NCBI RefSeq assembly: GCF_003391135.1
Contig: NZ_CP031455.1
Span: forward strand, 1,860,001-1,924,000
DNA length: 64,000 nucleotides
Source: Streptoverticillium olivoreticuli subsp. olivoreticuli
Lineage (GTDB): Bacteria; Actinomycetota; Actinomycetes; Streptomycetales; Streptomycetaceae
Direction of reading: 5' to 3'
Below the pieces are notes generated by a model. It was not told where the DNA came from. It ran no database searches and saw only the letters and a list, made by a program, of their open reading frames with translations. How positions within the stretch are numbered: position 1 is the stretch's first letter; every line of letters begins with the position of its first letter. Below, in pieces: positions 47,230 to 55,990 of the stretch. The position numbers were made by a program, and so were the translations under genes.

Positions 47230-49910
47230 CGCGGTGTCCGGGACTGCCAGGGCGGCGGCGTGCCGGCCTCGGAGGCGCCGATCACCGCGAGGAGACCGTG
47301 CGGGCACGGTGCCGCGCTGTGGTGCCCGGCGGCCTGCGCGTGGTCGGCGCGCTCCCGCGCGATGCGCCCCAGGGCGTTCCCGGCGAGGGCCTCGCCATCG
47401 GTGTCGGCGTGCCGGTGACAGACCGTCCGGGCGGCGGCCGCGACGCGCACGGCGTCGTCGAAGCGGCCGAGCCCGGCGAGCACCCCGGCGATGCCGAGGG
47501 ATTCGACGGCGGCCCCGGCGGGGTCGCCGAGTCCGTGCCGGATGTCGGCGGCGGCCATGAAGCAGGTGATCGCGTCCTCGTGCCGGCCGCTGTGGGTGTG
47601 GCAGGCGCCGAGCGCCGCGTGGATGTGCGCGTGCAGGGCGCGGGGCAGCTCGTGCGTCCCGCACAGCTCGCGGGCCCGCAGCAGTTCGGCGAGGGCGGGG
47701 GCGGTGGAGCCGGCTTCCAGCAGCAGTCCGCCGAGGACGAGGCGGACACGGGCCTCGCCGGAGTGGTCCCGGCGCTGCCGGACGGCGTGCAGGAGCGCGT
47801 TCGCGGCACGGGCCAGTTCGCGGGCGGCCTGCCCGGACCCGTACAGCAGGGCGGCGCCCAGCAGGAGTTCGCCGACCGGGCGCAGGTCGAGGCCGGGATC
47901 GGGTTCCCCGGCGCACTGGACGATCAGTTCGGCGATGCCCCGGTGTTCCACCCGTACGGGGCCCGGCGCGTCGGGGGTGTCCGGCGTGTGGAGTCCGGCG
48001 CGGCGTGCGGCGGCCGGGCCGAGGGCGGCGGCCGTGGCGGTGCGGTAGTGGCGGACGAGCCGGTCCAGCGCGCCGGTCCGGTCCGCGCCGAGGCCGCGGG
48101 CGAAGTCGCGCAGGAGCGTGTGGAAGCGGTAGCGCTCGGGGGCGGGGGTCTCCAGCATGGAGGCGTCCGCGAGCGATTCGGCGAGGTCCTCCGCCGCGTG
48201 GCGGGGCAGGTCGAGCACGGCGGCGACGGCGTCGACCGGCAGGTCGGGGGTGGCGGGGACGGCCAGCAGCCGGAAGGCGTGGGCCTGGGCGGGCGCCAAC
48301 CGGTCGTAGCCGAGGCGGAAGGTGGTCTCCACGGCGAGGTCGCCGGTGCGCAGGACGTCGAGGCGGCGCCGGTCGTCGGCGAGGCGGTCCAGGAGTCCGG
48401 CGAGGGTCCAGTGCGGGCGGTTGACGAGCCGGGCGCCGACGATCCGGACGGCCAGGGGGAGGTGGCCGCAGGCCGCCATCAGTTCCCGCGCGGCGGTCTC
48501 CTCCGCCCGCACACGGCCCTCTCCGACGATGCCGGTGAACAGCCGGAGGGCCTCGGCGGGGCCGAGTACGCCGAGTTCGGTGGAGCGGGCCGTGGTCAGG
48601 GAGGTGAGCCGGGCGCGGCTGGTGACCAGGACGGCGCAGCCGGGTGCGCCCGGCAGCAGCGGCCGCACCTGCCGGGCGTCCCGCGCGTTGTCGAGGACGA
48701 GGAGGACCCGGCGTCCGGCGAGGACGGAGCGCAGGAGGACGGACCGTTCGGTGAGCCCGGTGGGCAGTGCCTCGCGGGAGAGGCCGAAGGCCCGGAGGAA
48801 GGAGCCGAGGATCTCCTCGGGCGGGACGGGCCGGCCGGCCTCGCCGTGCAGGTCGGCGTAGAGCTGGCCGTCGGGGAAGCGCGGGGCCAGGGAGTGGGCG
48901 AGGTGGACGGCGAGCTCGGTCTTGCCGACGCCGCCGAGGCCGCAGACGGCCACGACGGGCGTGGCGTCGGGGGCGAGGAGGGTCTCGCGCAGCGCGGCCG
49001 TCTCGGCCCGCCGCCCGACGAAGTCGGCCGATCTGGAGGGGAGTTGCCGGGGTGCGGGCGGGGGCGCGGGCTCGGCCGGCGGGGTGGCGGCCGGCTCCCC
49101 GAAGGAGTGGAGTGGCGACGCCGCGAGGTCCGCGGAGTCGGTGGGCAGGGCGAGGGCGGGGTCCGCGGCGAGGATCCGGCAGTGCAGTTCCCGCAGCTCC
49201 GGGCCGGGTTCGACGCCGAGCTCGACGACCAGGGTGCGGCGCGCGGCGGCGTACGCGTCCAGGGCCTCGGCCTGGCGTCCGGCGCGGTAGAGGGCGAGCA
49301 TCCGCAGCTGGGAGACGCGCTCGCGCATCGGGTGCTCGTCGGCCAGCTCGGCGAGCTCACCGGTGATCCGGTCGTGGCGGCCGAGGTCCAGCTCGGCCGC
49401 CAGCCGGGCTTCGAGGAGTTCGAGGCGGCGCTCCGACCAGCGGGCGCGCTGCCGTTCGGCGTACGGGCCGGGGAGGCCGGGCAGCGCCTCGCCGCGCCAC
49501 AGCGCGAGGGCCTGGCGCAGGGCCGTGAGGGCCTCTCCCGTACGCCCGGCGGCGCGGTGGCGGGCCGCCTCCGCCGCCAGGCGCTCGCACTCCGCGGAGT
49601 CGAGGTGCCCGGGGGCGGTCACGACGCGGTAGCCGCCGGCGTCGGGGCCGAGCGTGCCGTGCCCCAGGACCCTGCGCAGCCGGTAGGCGTAGGTGCGCAC
49701 GGTGCCCAGGGCCGAGGGCGGCGGCCGGTCGCCCCAGAGGGCGTCGACGAGTTCCTCCGCCGAGACGGTCGTGCCGCCGCGCAGGAGCAGCACGGCCAGG
49801 ACGCAGCGCTGCTGGCGCGCGCCCAGCGGCAGTTCCGTGCCTCCCCGCCAGGCGCGGACCGGCCCGAGGACGGTGAAACGCAACGGATCCGCGGGTTCTG
49901 CCCCACCCAT
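47205..49910 (-). CDS. AfsR/SARP family transcriptional regulator with NB-ARC and TPR domains
   Basis: The ATG at 49910 follows AGGGG and gives 901 residues; a GTG at 49931 is in frame. An OmpR-type winged-helix HTH (~10-100) includes GARQQRCVLAVLLLRGGTTVSAEELVDALWG. The bacterial transcriptional activation domain (~105-250) ends ELGVEPGPELRELHCRIL. The NB-ARC ATPase has Walker A GLGGVGKT (324-331), and VLLVLDNARD and VTSRARL fit Walker B and sensor. TPR-like helices fill ~600-880. AfsR-type regulators activate secondary-metabolite genes in response to nucleotide state or phosphorylation. It is monocistronic. No obvious biosynthetic cluster surrounds it, so its targets may be remote. Confidence 0.93.
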   Translation of the reverse strand: MGGAEPADPLRFTVLGPVRAWRGGTELPLGARQQRCVLAVLLLRGGTTVSAEELVDALWGDRPPPSALGTVRTYAYRLRRVLGHGTLGPDAGGYRVVTAPGHLDSAECERLAAEAARHRAAGRTGEALTALRQALALWRGEALPGLPGPYAERQRARWSERRLELLEARLAAELDLGRHDRITGELAELADEHPMRERVSQLRMLALYRAGRQAEALDAYAAARRTLVVELGVEPGPELRELHCRILAADPALALPTDSADLAASPLHSFGEPAATPPAEPAPPPAPRQLPSRSADFVGRRAETAALRETLLAPDATPVVAVCGLGGVGKTELAVHLAHSLAPRFPDGQLYADLHGEAGRPVPPEEILGSFLRAFGLSREALPTGLTERSVLLRSVLAGRRVLLVLDNARDARQVRPLLPGAPGCAVLVTSRARLTSLTTARSTELGVLGPAEALRLFTGIVGEGRVRAEETAARELMAACGHLPLAVRIVGARLVNRPHWTLAGLLDRLADDRRRLDVLRTGDLAVETTFRLGYDRLAPAQAHAFRLLAVPATPDLPVDAVAAVLDLPRHAAEDLAESLADASMLETPAPERYRFHTLLRDFARGLGADRTGALDRLVRHYRTATAAALGPAAARRAGLHTPDTPDAPGPVRVEHRGIAELIVQCAGEPDPGLDLRPVGELLLGAALLYGSGQAARELARAANALLHAVRQRRDHSGEARVRLVLGGLLLEAGSTAPALAELLRARELCGTHELPRALHAHIHAALGACHTHSGRHEDAITCFMAAADIRHGLGDPAGAAVESLGIAGVLAGLGRFDDAVRVAAAARTVCHRHADTDGEALAGNALGRIARERADHAQAAGHHSAAPCPHGLLAVIGASEAGTPPPWQSRTPRQDAGGAV

Positions 49911-50054
49911 GCCCAAAGCCCCTATTCGCACAAAGATTCCCTGATCACAGGGTAAGTGCCGGTGAGCGATCCGGGCGGGAGCCGTCGTGCGACGGACGGT
50001 TCCGGCCGCCCTCGCAGGGGGCGCCGTGGTGCGCGACGCCCCCTGACAAGCGGA

Positions 50055-50086
50055 AAGCCGCGAGACCGGGCGTGGTCTCGCGGCTT
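50055..50086 (-). terminator. 13-bp perfect hairpin after the esterase gene
   Basis: AAGCCGCGAGACC (50055-50067) and GGTCTCGCGGCTT (50074-50086) are exact inverted copies around GGGCGT, 17 bases after the minus-strand esterase stop. It is a clear intrinsic terminator. Confidence 0.85.
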
Positions 50087-50102
50087 CGGGAGGGGCGCTG
50101 CG

Positions 50103-51212
50103 TCAGGAGGCCGGGACCGGGCCCTCCAGCTGCTCGCTGATCCACTGGATCGGCCCCTGGCCCATGCTCGGGACGTAGGTGTACGCGTCGTGCTTGCCGC
50201 CCTCGATCACCTTGACGTCGGTGTGCACCGGGCCCTTGCCGTAGGTGGCGACGAACTTCTTGACCCCGTTGATCGTGATGGGGTCCTCCCGCGTGCCGTA
50301 CTGGAACGCGATGTAGACGTCCGGGCCGCCCTTGGCGATGAGGTCCTTGGCCAGCAGCTCGGGGTTGTTCTCGTCCATCTCCTTCTGGTGGCCCTTCCAC
50401 AGCGGGGAGTCGGGGACGATGTCCGGGCCGGAGGCGATGGCCGCCTTGAAGCGGTCGGGGTGCTTCAGAACGGCCTTCATGCCCGCGAAGCCACCGGAGG
50501 AGGAGCCCATGAAGGCCCAGCCGTCACGCGACTTGATGGTCCGGAAGTTCTGCTTCATCAGGTCCGGGACGTCGTCGGTGAGCCAGGTGCCCATCTTCGG
50601 CTGGTTGGGAATGTCGCTGCCGTCCCAGTAGGTCCCGTTGTTCTTCGGGTTCAGCACCGGCATGGCCAGCAGGAAGGGCTTGCTCTTGCCCTCCGCGTAC
50701 CACTTGGAGATGGACGACTGGAGCTTGAGGTTGGTGCCCATCCAGTAGTTGTCCGGGAAGCCGGGGCCGCCGGGCAGGGCGACGAGGACGGGGAAGCCGC
50801 TGTTCGCGAACTTGGGGTCCCCGTACTCCTTCGGGGCCCAGACCCAGACCTTGCCCGTGAAACCGGACTTCTTGCCCTCCAGGGTGGTCACGGCGATGTG
50901 CGTGCCGTCGCCCAGGGTGTTGACGTTCTTGAACTCGGCGGCGGGGCCGGTCGGCATCAGGACCTTGGAGTCCGCCGCGGGCTGGGCGCCGTTGTTCCCA
51001 CCGGCCTGACCACCACTCCCGGCGGGCGCCTGCTGGCCGAAGCTGACCTTCTCACCCTTGTCGGAGAACGGCCCGATCTTGAGGTAATCGAGAACGCCTC
51101 CGGTGATCAGCCCGAGTACGGCTATGGACGCCACAACGATGGTCCATCGTTTGGCGCGGGATGCACGGCGGTGGCCCCGGGACTGGTAGGCCCCGGAAGG
51201 TGAGTGCGTCAT
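50103..51212 (-). CDS. Membrane-anchored esterase (alpha/beta hydrolase, putative esterase family)
   Basis: The 369-residue protein has a basic start (residues 11-23 SRGHRRASRAKRW) and one transmembrane helix (~24-43), then a Gly/Gln-rich linker, so the catalytic part is outside the membrane. The esterase domain has PVLVALPGGPG (oxyanion region), the nucleophile elbow GSSSGG with Ser238, and the catalytic His in EGGKHDAYTY. It resembles the esterase D/mycolyltransferase (PF00756) group. Such proteins act on cell-surface or external esters. Its ribosome site and start at 51212 are unambiguous from the MTHSPSGAYQ context. It is transcribed alone. Confidence 0.9.
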   Translation of the reverse strand: MTHSPSGAYQSRGHRRASRAKRWTIVVASIAVLGLITGGVLDYLKIGPFSDKGEKVSFGQQAPAGSGGQAGGNNGAQPAADSKVLMPTGPAAEFKNVNTLGDGTHIAVTTLEGKKSGFTGKVWVWAPKEYGDPKFANSGFPVLVALPGGPGFPDNYWMGTNLKLQSSISKWYAEGKSKPFLLAMPVLNPKNNGTYWDGSDIPNQPKMGTWLTDDVPDLMKQNFRTIKSRDGWAFMGSSSGGFAGMKAVLKHPDRFKAAIASGPDIVPDSPLWKGHQKEMDENNPELLAKDLIAKGGPDVYIAFQYGTREDPITINGVKKFVATYGKGPVHTDVKVIEGGKHDAYTYVPSMGQGPIQWISEQLEGPVPAS

Positions 51213-51370
51213 CGCGTCGCTCCGGATGATGCTGCTGCCCCGAAGGACATGATGGTCTGTTCCGTCCTACTGGAGCGCCGAAGCCCGCCGGGGGTTCCCG
51301 CCGGAGACCGTGACCTTGGTCATTCTGCCCGACGGGCCGGAAGGTCCGGCCCGTCCGGCCCCGCGAAAGG

Positions 51371-52030
51371 TCAGGCGCGCCACTCCGCCGTGCGCTCGGG
51401 GGTCGCCGCCACGAGAAGCTTGCGCACCGTCTCCGCGTCCGCCGCCTCCCCGTACACCGGCGTCCCCGGCTGCTGGCGCCAGGAGTCGTCGAGACCGCCG
51501 GTGTCGACCGTGTCGAAGCCCAGGTCGTCGAGGAGGGCCCGGACGACCTGCTTGGCCTCCGGGTCGTCACCGGCCACGGGGAGCGCGACCCGGCCGGGGT
51601 CGCCCTTGGGGCGGGGGCGGTCGAGCAGGTCCTGGGCGTAGGTGCCGTTGAACGCCTTGACGACGGGACGCCCGAGGTGCCGCTCGGTCCAGCGGCTCTC
51701 CGTCAGCCCCTCCTCGATCTCGGCGATGCGGCCGTCGCGCTGCTGGGGGTAGTAGTTGCCGGTGTCGATGACGACCAGGTCCTCGGGGGCGTCGGCGAAC
51801 AGCCCGGCGGGCAGGCCGGGGATGTTCTTGAGCGGGATGGTGACGATGACGACACGCGCGCCGCGCGGGGCCTGCTCGACGGTGACGGGGGTGGCGCCGG
51901 TCTCCTCGGCCAGTTCGGTGAGGGTCTGCGGGCCGCGGGAGTTCGCGACCGCCACGTCGTGGCCGACGGCGGTGAGCCGGCGGGTGAGGTTGCCGCCGAT
52001 GTTGCCCGCTCCGATGATGCCGATCTTCAT
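51371..52030 (-). CDS. NADPH-dependent F420 reductase-like protein
   Basis: The ATG at 52030 gives 219 residues. It starts MKIGIIGAGNIGGNLTRRL, a Rossmann site, with NSRGPQTL for NADP binding. VVIVTIPLKNIP and VIDTGNYYPQQRDG follow, then VVKAFNGTYAQDL and LPVAGDDPEAKQVVRALLDDLGFDTVDTGGL. This is the NADPH:F420 oxidoreductase (Fno-like) family, which moves hydride between F420 and NADP. Many actinobacterial members are uncharacterised NADP-binding paralogues. It is divergent from a MarR-like gene over ~200 bases and has no operon partner. Confidence 0.9.
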   Translation of the reverse strand: MKIGIIGAGNIGGNLTRRLTAVGHDVAVANSRGPQTLTELAEETGATPVTVEQAPRGARVVIVTIPLKNIPGLPAGLFADAPEDLVVIDTGNYYPQQRDGRIAEIEEGLTESRWTERHLGRPVVKAFNGTYAQDLLDRPRPKGDPGRVALPVAGDDPEAKQVVRALLDDLGFDTVDTGGLDDSWRQQPGTPVYGEAADAETVRKLLVAATPERTAEWRA

Positions 52031-52163
52031 GTGACGCACCTTCCGTGTCGCGCTACGGGGTAGGCCGGCGGGTGTCGCGGAACTCCGGCCGTCACGGGAG
52101 TAACACGGGGCGCGTACGAAGTGTTTCCGCTTCCGGACGGGAAACTCGGGCGGAAAAAGCGCC

Positions 52164-52194
52164 TTGACCTCAACCTTGCTCGAGCTTCTACGGT
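52164..52194 (+). promoter_or_regulatory. MerR-type promoter with 19-bp spacer
   Basis: TTGACC (52164-52169) and TACGGT (52189-52194) are separated by 19 bases, the long spacer used by MerR-family activators, and an imperfect dyad (CCTCAACCTTGCTCGAGC) fills the spacer. The transcript would start ~35 bases before the MarR-like gene. Recognition by a MerR-type protein is inferred; none is encoded in the window. Confidence 0.55.
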
Positions 52195-52235
52195 GATCGC
52201 ATCAGCGAGGCGGGCGAGGAGAAAGAGGAGCGGCT

Positions 52236-52691
52236 GTGACCATGAAGGAGTACACCCGGGAGGAACTGGCCGCGCAGCCGATCGGCCACTGGAGCGGCGA
52301 GGCCTACCGTGCCGTGGTCGGCCGGCTCCGCGCCGAGCTGGCCGTGGAGGAGCTCACCCAGCCGCACTGGTGGACGCTCAACCACGTCGCGGGCGCACCG
52401 GGCGCGTGGGACCGCGCGCGACTCACCGAGCGGCTGCGCCCGTTCGACGACCTCGGGATCGACTTCGAGGCGGTCTACGACGACCTGTTCGCGCGCGAGT
52501 GGATGAGGGAGGAGGCGGGGCGGCTGACGCTCACCGCCGACGGCGAGGCGGGCCGGATCCGGGCGGCGGAGCGGAACGGGCGGGCGCACGAGCAGATGCA
52601 CGCGGGGATCGGGGCGGAGGAGTACGCGGCCACGGTCGATGTGCTGCGGCGGATGGTCGCCAACCTCGGTGGCGACGGCGACCTGCCGTAG
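52236..52691 (+). CDS. MarR-type winged-helix protein
   Basis: The GTG at 52236 (an ATG follows at 52242) comes after GAGGAG and gives 151 residues. It is an all-helical protein with a C-terminal winged helix: WWTLNHVAGAPGAWDRARLTERLRP, FARE-WMREEAGRLTLTADGEAGRIRAAE, and AATVDVLRRMVANLGG. This is like Streptomyces MarR-type proteins in which the HTH is partly degenerate. A MerR-type promoter lies upstream. The divergent F420-reductase-like gene could be its target. The regulatory role is likely but the fold call is moderate. Confidence 0.8.
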   Translation: MTMKEYTREELAAQPIGHWSGEAYRAVVGRLRAELAVEELTQPHWWTLNHVAGAPGAWDRARLTERLRPFDDLGIDFEAVYDDLFAREWMREEAGRLTLTADGEAGRIRAAERNGRAHEQMHAGIGAEEYAATVDVLRRMVANLGGDGDLP

Positions 52692-52764
52692 GGCGTTGCC
52701 CCGGCCCTGCCGACAGGTGCAGGACCGGGGCGCGCGGTGACCGTTCCCGGCGCGGGGCCGGTTC

Positions 52765-52998
52765 TCAGCGGTGGGTCAGGCGGAGCGAGGCTTCGCTGTC
52801 GGGCACCAACTTCCCTTGCTCGATATGGCTCGTGAGGGCCTCGCCCACGCCCTTGATCTTGTGGATGCCGTTGGCGGGCAGCCGCTTCGGTGCGTCGCTC
52901 AGCCGGGCCAGCTGGGACACGGGGTCGTCCGCGTGGGCGGTGGGGGCGAGGGCCAGCGCCGAGGCGGCGAGTACGAGAACTGCGGAAATGCGCTTCAT
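52765..52998 (-). CDS. Small secreted protein
   Basis: The ATG at 52998 gives 77 residues. Residues 1-23 are a signal peptide (MKRISAVLVLAASALALAPT, cleavage near AHADD). The mature 54 residues are charged with no cysteine (DPVSQLARLSDAPKRLPANG and on), and no family is recognised. The segment HKIKGVGEALTSHIEQGK could form a helix-hairpin pair. The gene is convergent with the MarR-like gene and stands alone. Its short size and clear signal peptide make a real secreted peptide likely. Confidence 0.75.
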   Translation of the reverse strand: MKRISAVLVLAASALALAPTAHADDPVSQLARLSDAPKRLPANGIHKIKGVGEALTSHIEQGKLVPDSEASLRLTHR

Positions 52999-53175
52999 GT
53001 CCTGGTAAACGGATATTCCTGCGGCAGGTCACTGCCCCACGGCCGCGAGCACCGGACGGGCTGAAGCGCGCGTGCGGTCCGCACCGCCGGACCCGTCCGG
53101 CTGTCGACGGCGCGTCAGATCCCATGGCGACCGCCCGTGCGAAGCTGTGGTCAACAGTTCGGGCAGGGGGCAGTG

Positions 53176-53883
53176 ATGAGTGATTCGGGCAGGTCGGGCA
53201 CGGCCGGCAGGGAGGCGGCGGGGAGTCTGCGGCCACTCGGCCTGGTGGACTTCCGGGGATCGGGCGGCGCTCCCGCGCTGCTGTCGTATCCGCCGGGCGC
53301 CGTGGTCGTCGTGTCGGGCCTGCCCGGCAGCGGCAAGAGCACCCTGCTGCGCCGCTGGTCGGCGGCCGCCACCGCGGTGGATCCGCGCGATGTCCACGAG
53401 GCGTGCGAGGCGGTGATGCCCGCAGCCCTGCCGTACGCGGTCTACCGGCCGTGGGCACGGCTGGAGCACGTCCGGTGGCTGCGCGCGGCGGTGCGCACCG
53501 GGGACCCGGTGCTGGTGCACGACTGCGGCAGTCGCCCGTGGTTGCGGCGGTGGCTCGCCCGGACCGCCGGACGGCGGGGCCGCGAGCTGCATCTGGTGCT
53601 GCTGGACGTCGGGGCGGCCGAGGCGCTGGCGGGCCAGGACGCCCGGGGCCGGTGGGCTCCGGGCCGGGTCTTCGCCCGGCACGACCGGCGGCTCGGCCTG
53701 CTGCTGCGGGCGCTGTCCGGCCCCGGCGGGGCGGGCGCCGTCCCGGAGGCGGCCTCGGTCGTCCTGCTCGACCGGGCGTCGCGGCAGCTGGTGGCGGCGG
53801 TGGAGTTCCGCCCTGCCGCCCCGGGCGTTCCCGGACCGCGGACGGCACCCGCCCCGGCACCCGCGCTCCGGGAGGGCGCGTAA
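53176..53883 (+). CDS. P-loop ATP-binding protein (AAA kinase-like)
   Basis: The ATG at 53176 after GGGGGCAGTG gives 235 residues. The P-loop is GLPGSGKST in VVVVSGLPGSGKSTLLRRW. The middle reads DVHEACEAVMPAALPYAVYRP, and a later strand DPVLVHDCGSRPWLRRWLAR fits Walker B, followed by GRELHLVLLDVGAAEAL and the arginine-rich lid RWAPGRVFARHDRRLGLLL. This matches actinobacterial P-loop nucleotide kinases of unknown target. There is no membrane segment. It is co-oriented with the DM13 gene 84 bases downstream but has no clear functional link to it. Confidence 0.85.
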   Translation: MSDSGRSGTAGREAAGSLRPLGLVDFRGSGGAPALLSYPPGAVVVVSGLPGSGKSTLLRRWSAAATAVDPRDVHEACEAVMPAALPYAVYRPWARLEHVRWLRAAVRTGDPVLVHDCGSRPWLRRWLARTAGRRGRELHLVLLDVGAAEALAGQDARGRWAPGRVFARHDRRLGLLLRALSGPGGAGAVPEAASVVLLDRASRQLVAAVEFRPAAPGVPGPRTAPAPAPALREGA

Positions 53884-53967
53884 GACTTTCGTCATCGGCG
53901 TCCCGGATCGCATCCGCCGCCGTGGCCCGTTGGAACCACTGACAGCACATGGCTTCAGGAGGACGAG

Positions 53968-54489
53968 ATGGGACGCGTACGACGGATGCTCGGCAGGCCG
54001 GTCGTGGTGGGGTTGCTGGTGGCCGGGCTGGTGGCGGTCGGCGCGGGGGTGGTCTGGTTCCAGCCGTGGAAGCTGTGGGTGGACACCACGGTGCGGGAGA
54101 CCGTGCCCGCGGCGGCGGACGGGCCGGGCCGCGGCCCGCGGACCCTGGCCGTGGGCGAGCTGATCAGCCATGAGCACAGCACGAGCGGCACGGTGCGGAT
54201 CCTCGAACTGCCCGACGGCACCCGCACCTTGCGGCTGGAGAACCTCGACACCAGCAACGGCCCGGACCTGCGCGTCCTGATCACCGACGCCCCGGTGAAG
54301 GAGGGCCGGGCCGGCTGGTACGTCTTCGACGACGGGGCCCACCGCAGCCTCGGCTCGCTCAAGGGCAACAAGGGCGACCAGAACTACGCCCTGCCCGCCG
54401 GTCTGGACCTCGACCGGTTCACGAGCGTCAGCATCTGGTGCGACCGCTTCGACGTCTCGTTCGGCGCCGCCGGGCTCACCCGCGTCTGA
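53968..54489 (+). CDS. DM13-domain membrane-anchored protein
   Basis: The ATG at 53968 follows AGGAGGACGAG and gives 173 residues. One transmembrane helix (residues ~11-32, PVVVGLLVAGLVAVGAGVVWF) anchors it, and the rest is outside. The DM13 domain (residues ~65-173) has the expected pattern: HSTSGTVRILELPDGTRTLRLENLDTSNGPDLRVLI, then GSLKGNKGDQNYALPAGLDL and VSIWCDRFDVSFGAA. DM13 domains contain a conserved cysteine (here in IWCDRF) and are proposed to bind haem or take part in redox reactions at the cell surface. It is probably a short transcription unit with the P-loop gene. Confidence 0.9.
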   Translation: MGRVRRMLGRPVVVGLLVAGLVAVGAGVVWFQPWKLWVDTTVRETVPAAADGPGRGPRTLAVGELISHEHSTSGTVRILELPDGTRTLRLENLDTSNGPDLRVLITDAPVKEGRAGWYVFDDGAHRSLGSLKGNKGDQNYALPAGLDLDRFTSVSIWCDRFDVSFGAAGLTRV

Positions 54490-54517
54490 CACGTGGCCCG
54501 GCGGCGTCGGTCATCGG

Positions 54518-55060
54518 TCAGGAGCCCACGACCACGGTAGTGGCGGCGACCGGGGCGGTGCCCGATATCGAGCAGGCGACGGTGATGCCGAAGACGTGCA
54601 CGGTGGCGGCGCCGGGCGAGAACGTCGCGGATCCCGCGCTGTCCAGCTGGGCCGACGCCTTGCCGCCGGTCACCGTGACCGGGGTGCCGCTCGGGATCGT
54701 GTCGGCGTTGCCGAAGCCGGTGGCGGTGACGCTGCCCGTCGCCACGCCGCCGAGGTCGAGGGTCAGCTCCCCGCTCACGCTGCCCGCCGGGAGGTCGATG
54801 GGGGCGGTGAGGGTCGTGATCACATCGACGGTGAGGTCCGCGGTGCCGCCCTGCTGGACACTGGCCGGAGCCGTCACGGCGATGCTCAGGGACTGGACGC
54901 CGCTGGGGGCGCCCGGTCCGGTGCAGGTGTACTGGACGGCGACGGTGTCGGCCAGGGCGGGCGGTGCGGCGAGCCCGACGCCGACGCCCGCGAGGACGAC
55001 GGCCATGGCCGCCCCGGTGATCGTCCGGGTGCGGCCGGGGGGTCTCTTGGTCGTACGCAT
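54518..55060 (-). CDS. Secreted beta-rich protein of unknown function
   Basis: The ATG at 55060 follows AGGAAGGAAG and gives 180 residues. A signal peptide covers ~1-38 (TITGAAMAVVLAGVGVGLAAPPALA). The mature ~140 residues are Thr/Ser/Val/Gly-rich with an immunoglobulin-like strand pattern (SLSIAVTAPASVQQGGTADLTVDVITTLTAP). Two cysteines (YTCTGP and VACSIS) could form one disulphide across the domain. I recognise no named family with confidence; related actinobacterial proteins are annotated only as hypothetical or DUF6801-like. It is the sole gene of its unit, convergent with the DM13 gene. Confidence 0.75.
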   Translation of the reverse strand: MRTTKRPPGRTRTITGAAMAVVLAGVGVGLAAPPALADTVAVQYTCTGPGAPSGVQSLSIAVTAPASVQQGGTADLTVDVITTLTAPIDLPAGSVSGELTLDLGGVATGSVTATGFGNADTIPSGTPVTVTGGKASAQLDSAGSATFSPGAATVHVFGITVACSISGTAPVAATTVVVGS

Positions 55061-55211
55061 CGTGTGCTTCCTTCCTGTCCGGGGTGGGGGTTGCCGGACG
55101 GACACGAAAAGCCGAGTGACGTGTACGCGTCATGGGTCCCACGACCTGACCGAGAAGTCAACAGACGGAACGGAGAGCCAACCGGTCGGTTTTCCGCCCT
55201 GCCCCAGGCAC

Positions 55212-55252
55212 ACAGAAGGCCGGGCTGCCTCTCCCGCGGCCCGGCCTTCTGT
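55212..55252 (-). terminator. 14-bp perfect hairpin after the ScbR-like gene
   Basis: ACAGAAGGCCGGGC (55212-55225) and GCCCGGCCTTCTGT (55239-55252) pair exactly around a 13-base loop, eight bases after the regulator stop. It is an intrinsic terminator for that gene. Confidence 0.85.
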
Positions 55253-55259
55253 CGACAGG

Positions 55260-55940
55260 TCAGCGCCGAAGGGCCTGCCCGTCGCCATCTGCGGCCGCCA
55301 GCGCCTGCGCCTTGTGCGCCTCCCAGATCCGGCCGCCGCGGTCCGGGGCGGTGTCGAGCCGGCCCAGGACACCGGGCACGGCGATGCTCGGCAGGAAGCA
55401 GTCGTAGAGCATCGCGATACGGTCCTCCAGCGTGTCGCCGTCGCTGACCGCCGCCGTGGCGACGATCTCCACACCGGTCCACGCGCTCACGAACAGCATC
55501 GAGATCTGCCGCGGGTCGACGTGCGGCAGCAGCTCGCCCCGCTCCTTGGCCACGGTCAGCATCTCGGCGAGATAGTCGATCCAGCCCGCCCACGACGTAC
55601 CGAACAGCTCCCGCGCCCTGCGGTCGGCGGACAGCCGGATCGGGGCACTGAGCAGCGGCTCCCGCGGCAGCCGGTGGGCGAGCACCATCCCCACGTCCAC
55701 CCACTCCTGGAGCTTGGACTCCTGCGGTATGACGCCCTCGGTGGTGATCGCCGCGTCGAGCACCCCGCGCGCCAGCTCCTCCTTGGACGCGAAGTGGAAG
55801 TACAGCGCGCCCTTGGTCACGCCCGCCCGTGAGAGGATCTCCGCGATCGTCGCGGACTCGTACCCGAACTCGTCGAAGACGGCGCCGGCCGCTTCCAGGA
55901 TCGTGCGGCGGGTCTGGATCGCCCGCGCCTGCTTCGCCAC
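55260..55940 (-). CDS. Gamma-butyrolactone-receptor-like TetR regulator (ScbR/ArpA family)
   Basis: The GTG at 55940 has CAGGAGG upstream and gives 226 residues. The HTH (10-55) reads QTRRTILEAAGAVFDEFGYESATIAEILSRAGVTKGALYFHFASKEELA, a near-perfect match to the ScbR/ArpA family. The ligand pocket keeps Trp117 and Trp120 in GTSWAGWIDYL, close to the Trp known to contact the butyrolactone in ArpA. This suggests a true ligand-binding receptor rather than a pseudo-receptor. It is divergent from a FUSC-type exporter. An ARE-like site and a consensus -10 box lie between them. No butyrolactone synthase (afsA/scbA) is in the window, so the signal must come from elsewhere. Confidence 0.92.
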   Translation of the reverse strand: MAKQARAIQTRRTILEAAGAVFDEFGYESATIAEILSRAGVTKGALYFHFASKEELARGVLDAAITTEGVIPQESKLQEWVDVGMVLAHRLPREPLLSAPIRLSADRRARELFGTSWAGWIDYLAEMLTVAKERGELLPHVDPRQISMLFVSAWTGVEIVATAAVSDGDTLEDRIAMLYDCFLPSIAVPGVLGRLDTAPDRGGRIWEAHKAQALAAADGDGQALRR

Positions 55941-55969
55941 GAGGGCACCTCCTGTGTCGGACGAAGATC

Positions 55970-55990
55970 AAACCGGCCAGTTCGTATCTT
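55970..55990. promoter_or_regulatory. ARE-like operator of the ScbR-like regulator
   Basis: Read on the minus strand, this 21-base site is AAGATACGAACTG followed by GCCGGTTT, the GATAC...CGGTTT shape of autoregulatory elements bound by ScbR/ArpA-family repressors. It lies 30-50 bases upstream of the regulator start and directly abuts the plus-strand -10 box, so one dimer could control both genes. Confidence 0.65.

Noticed and set aside
47298..49955. Long plus-strand frame of more than 800 codons opposite the SARP gene
   Set aside because: It mirrors the SARP codons and is Gly/Ala/Arg-rich without any motif. High GC alone keeps such frames open.
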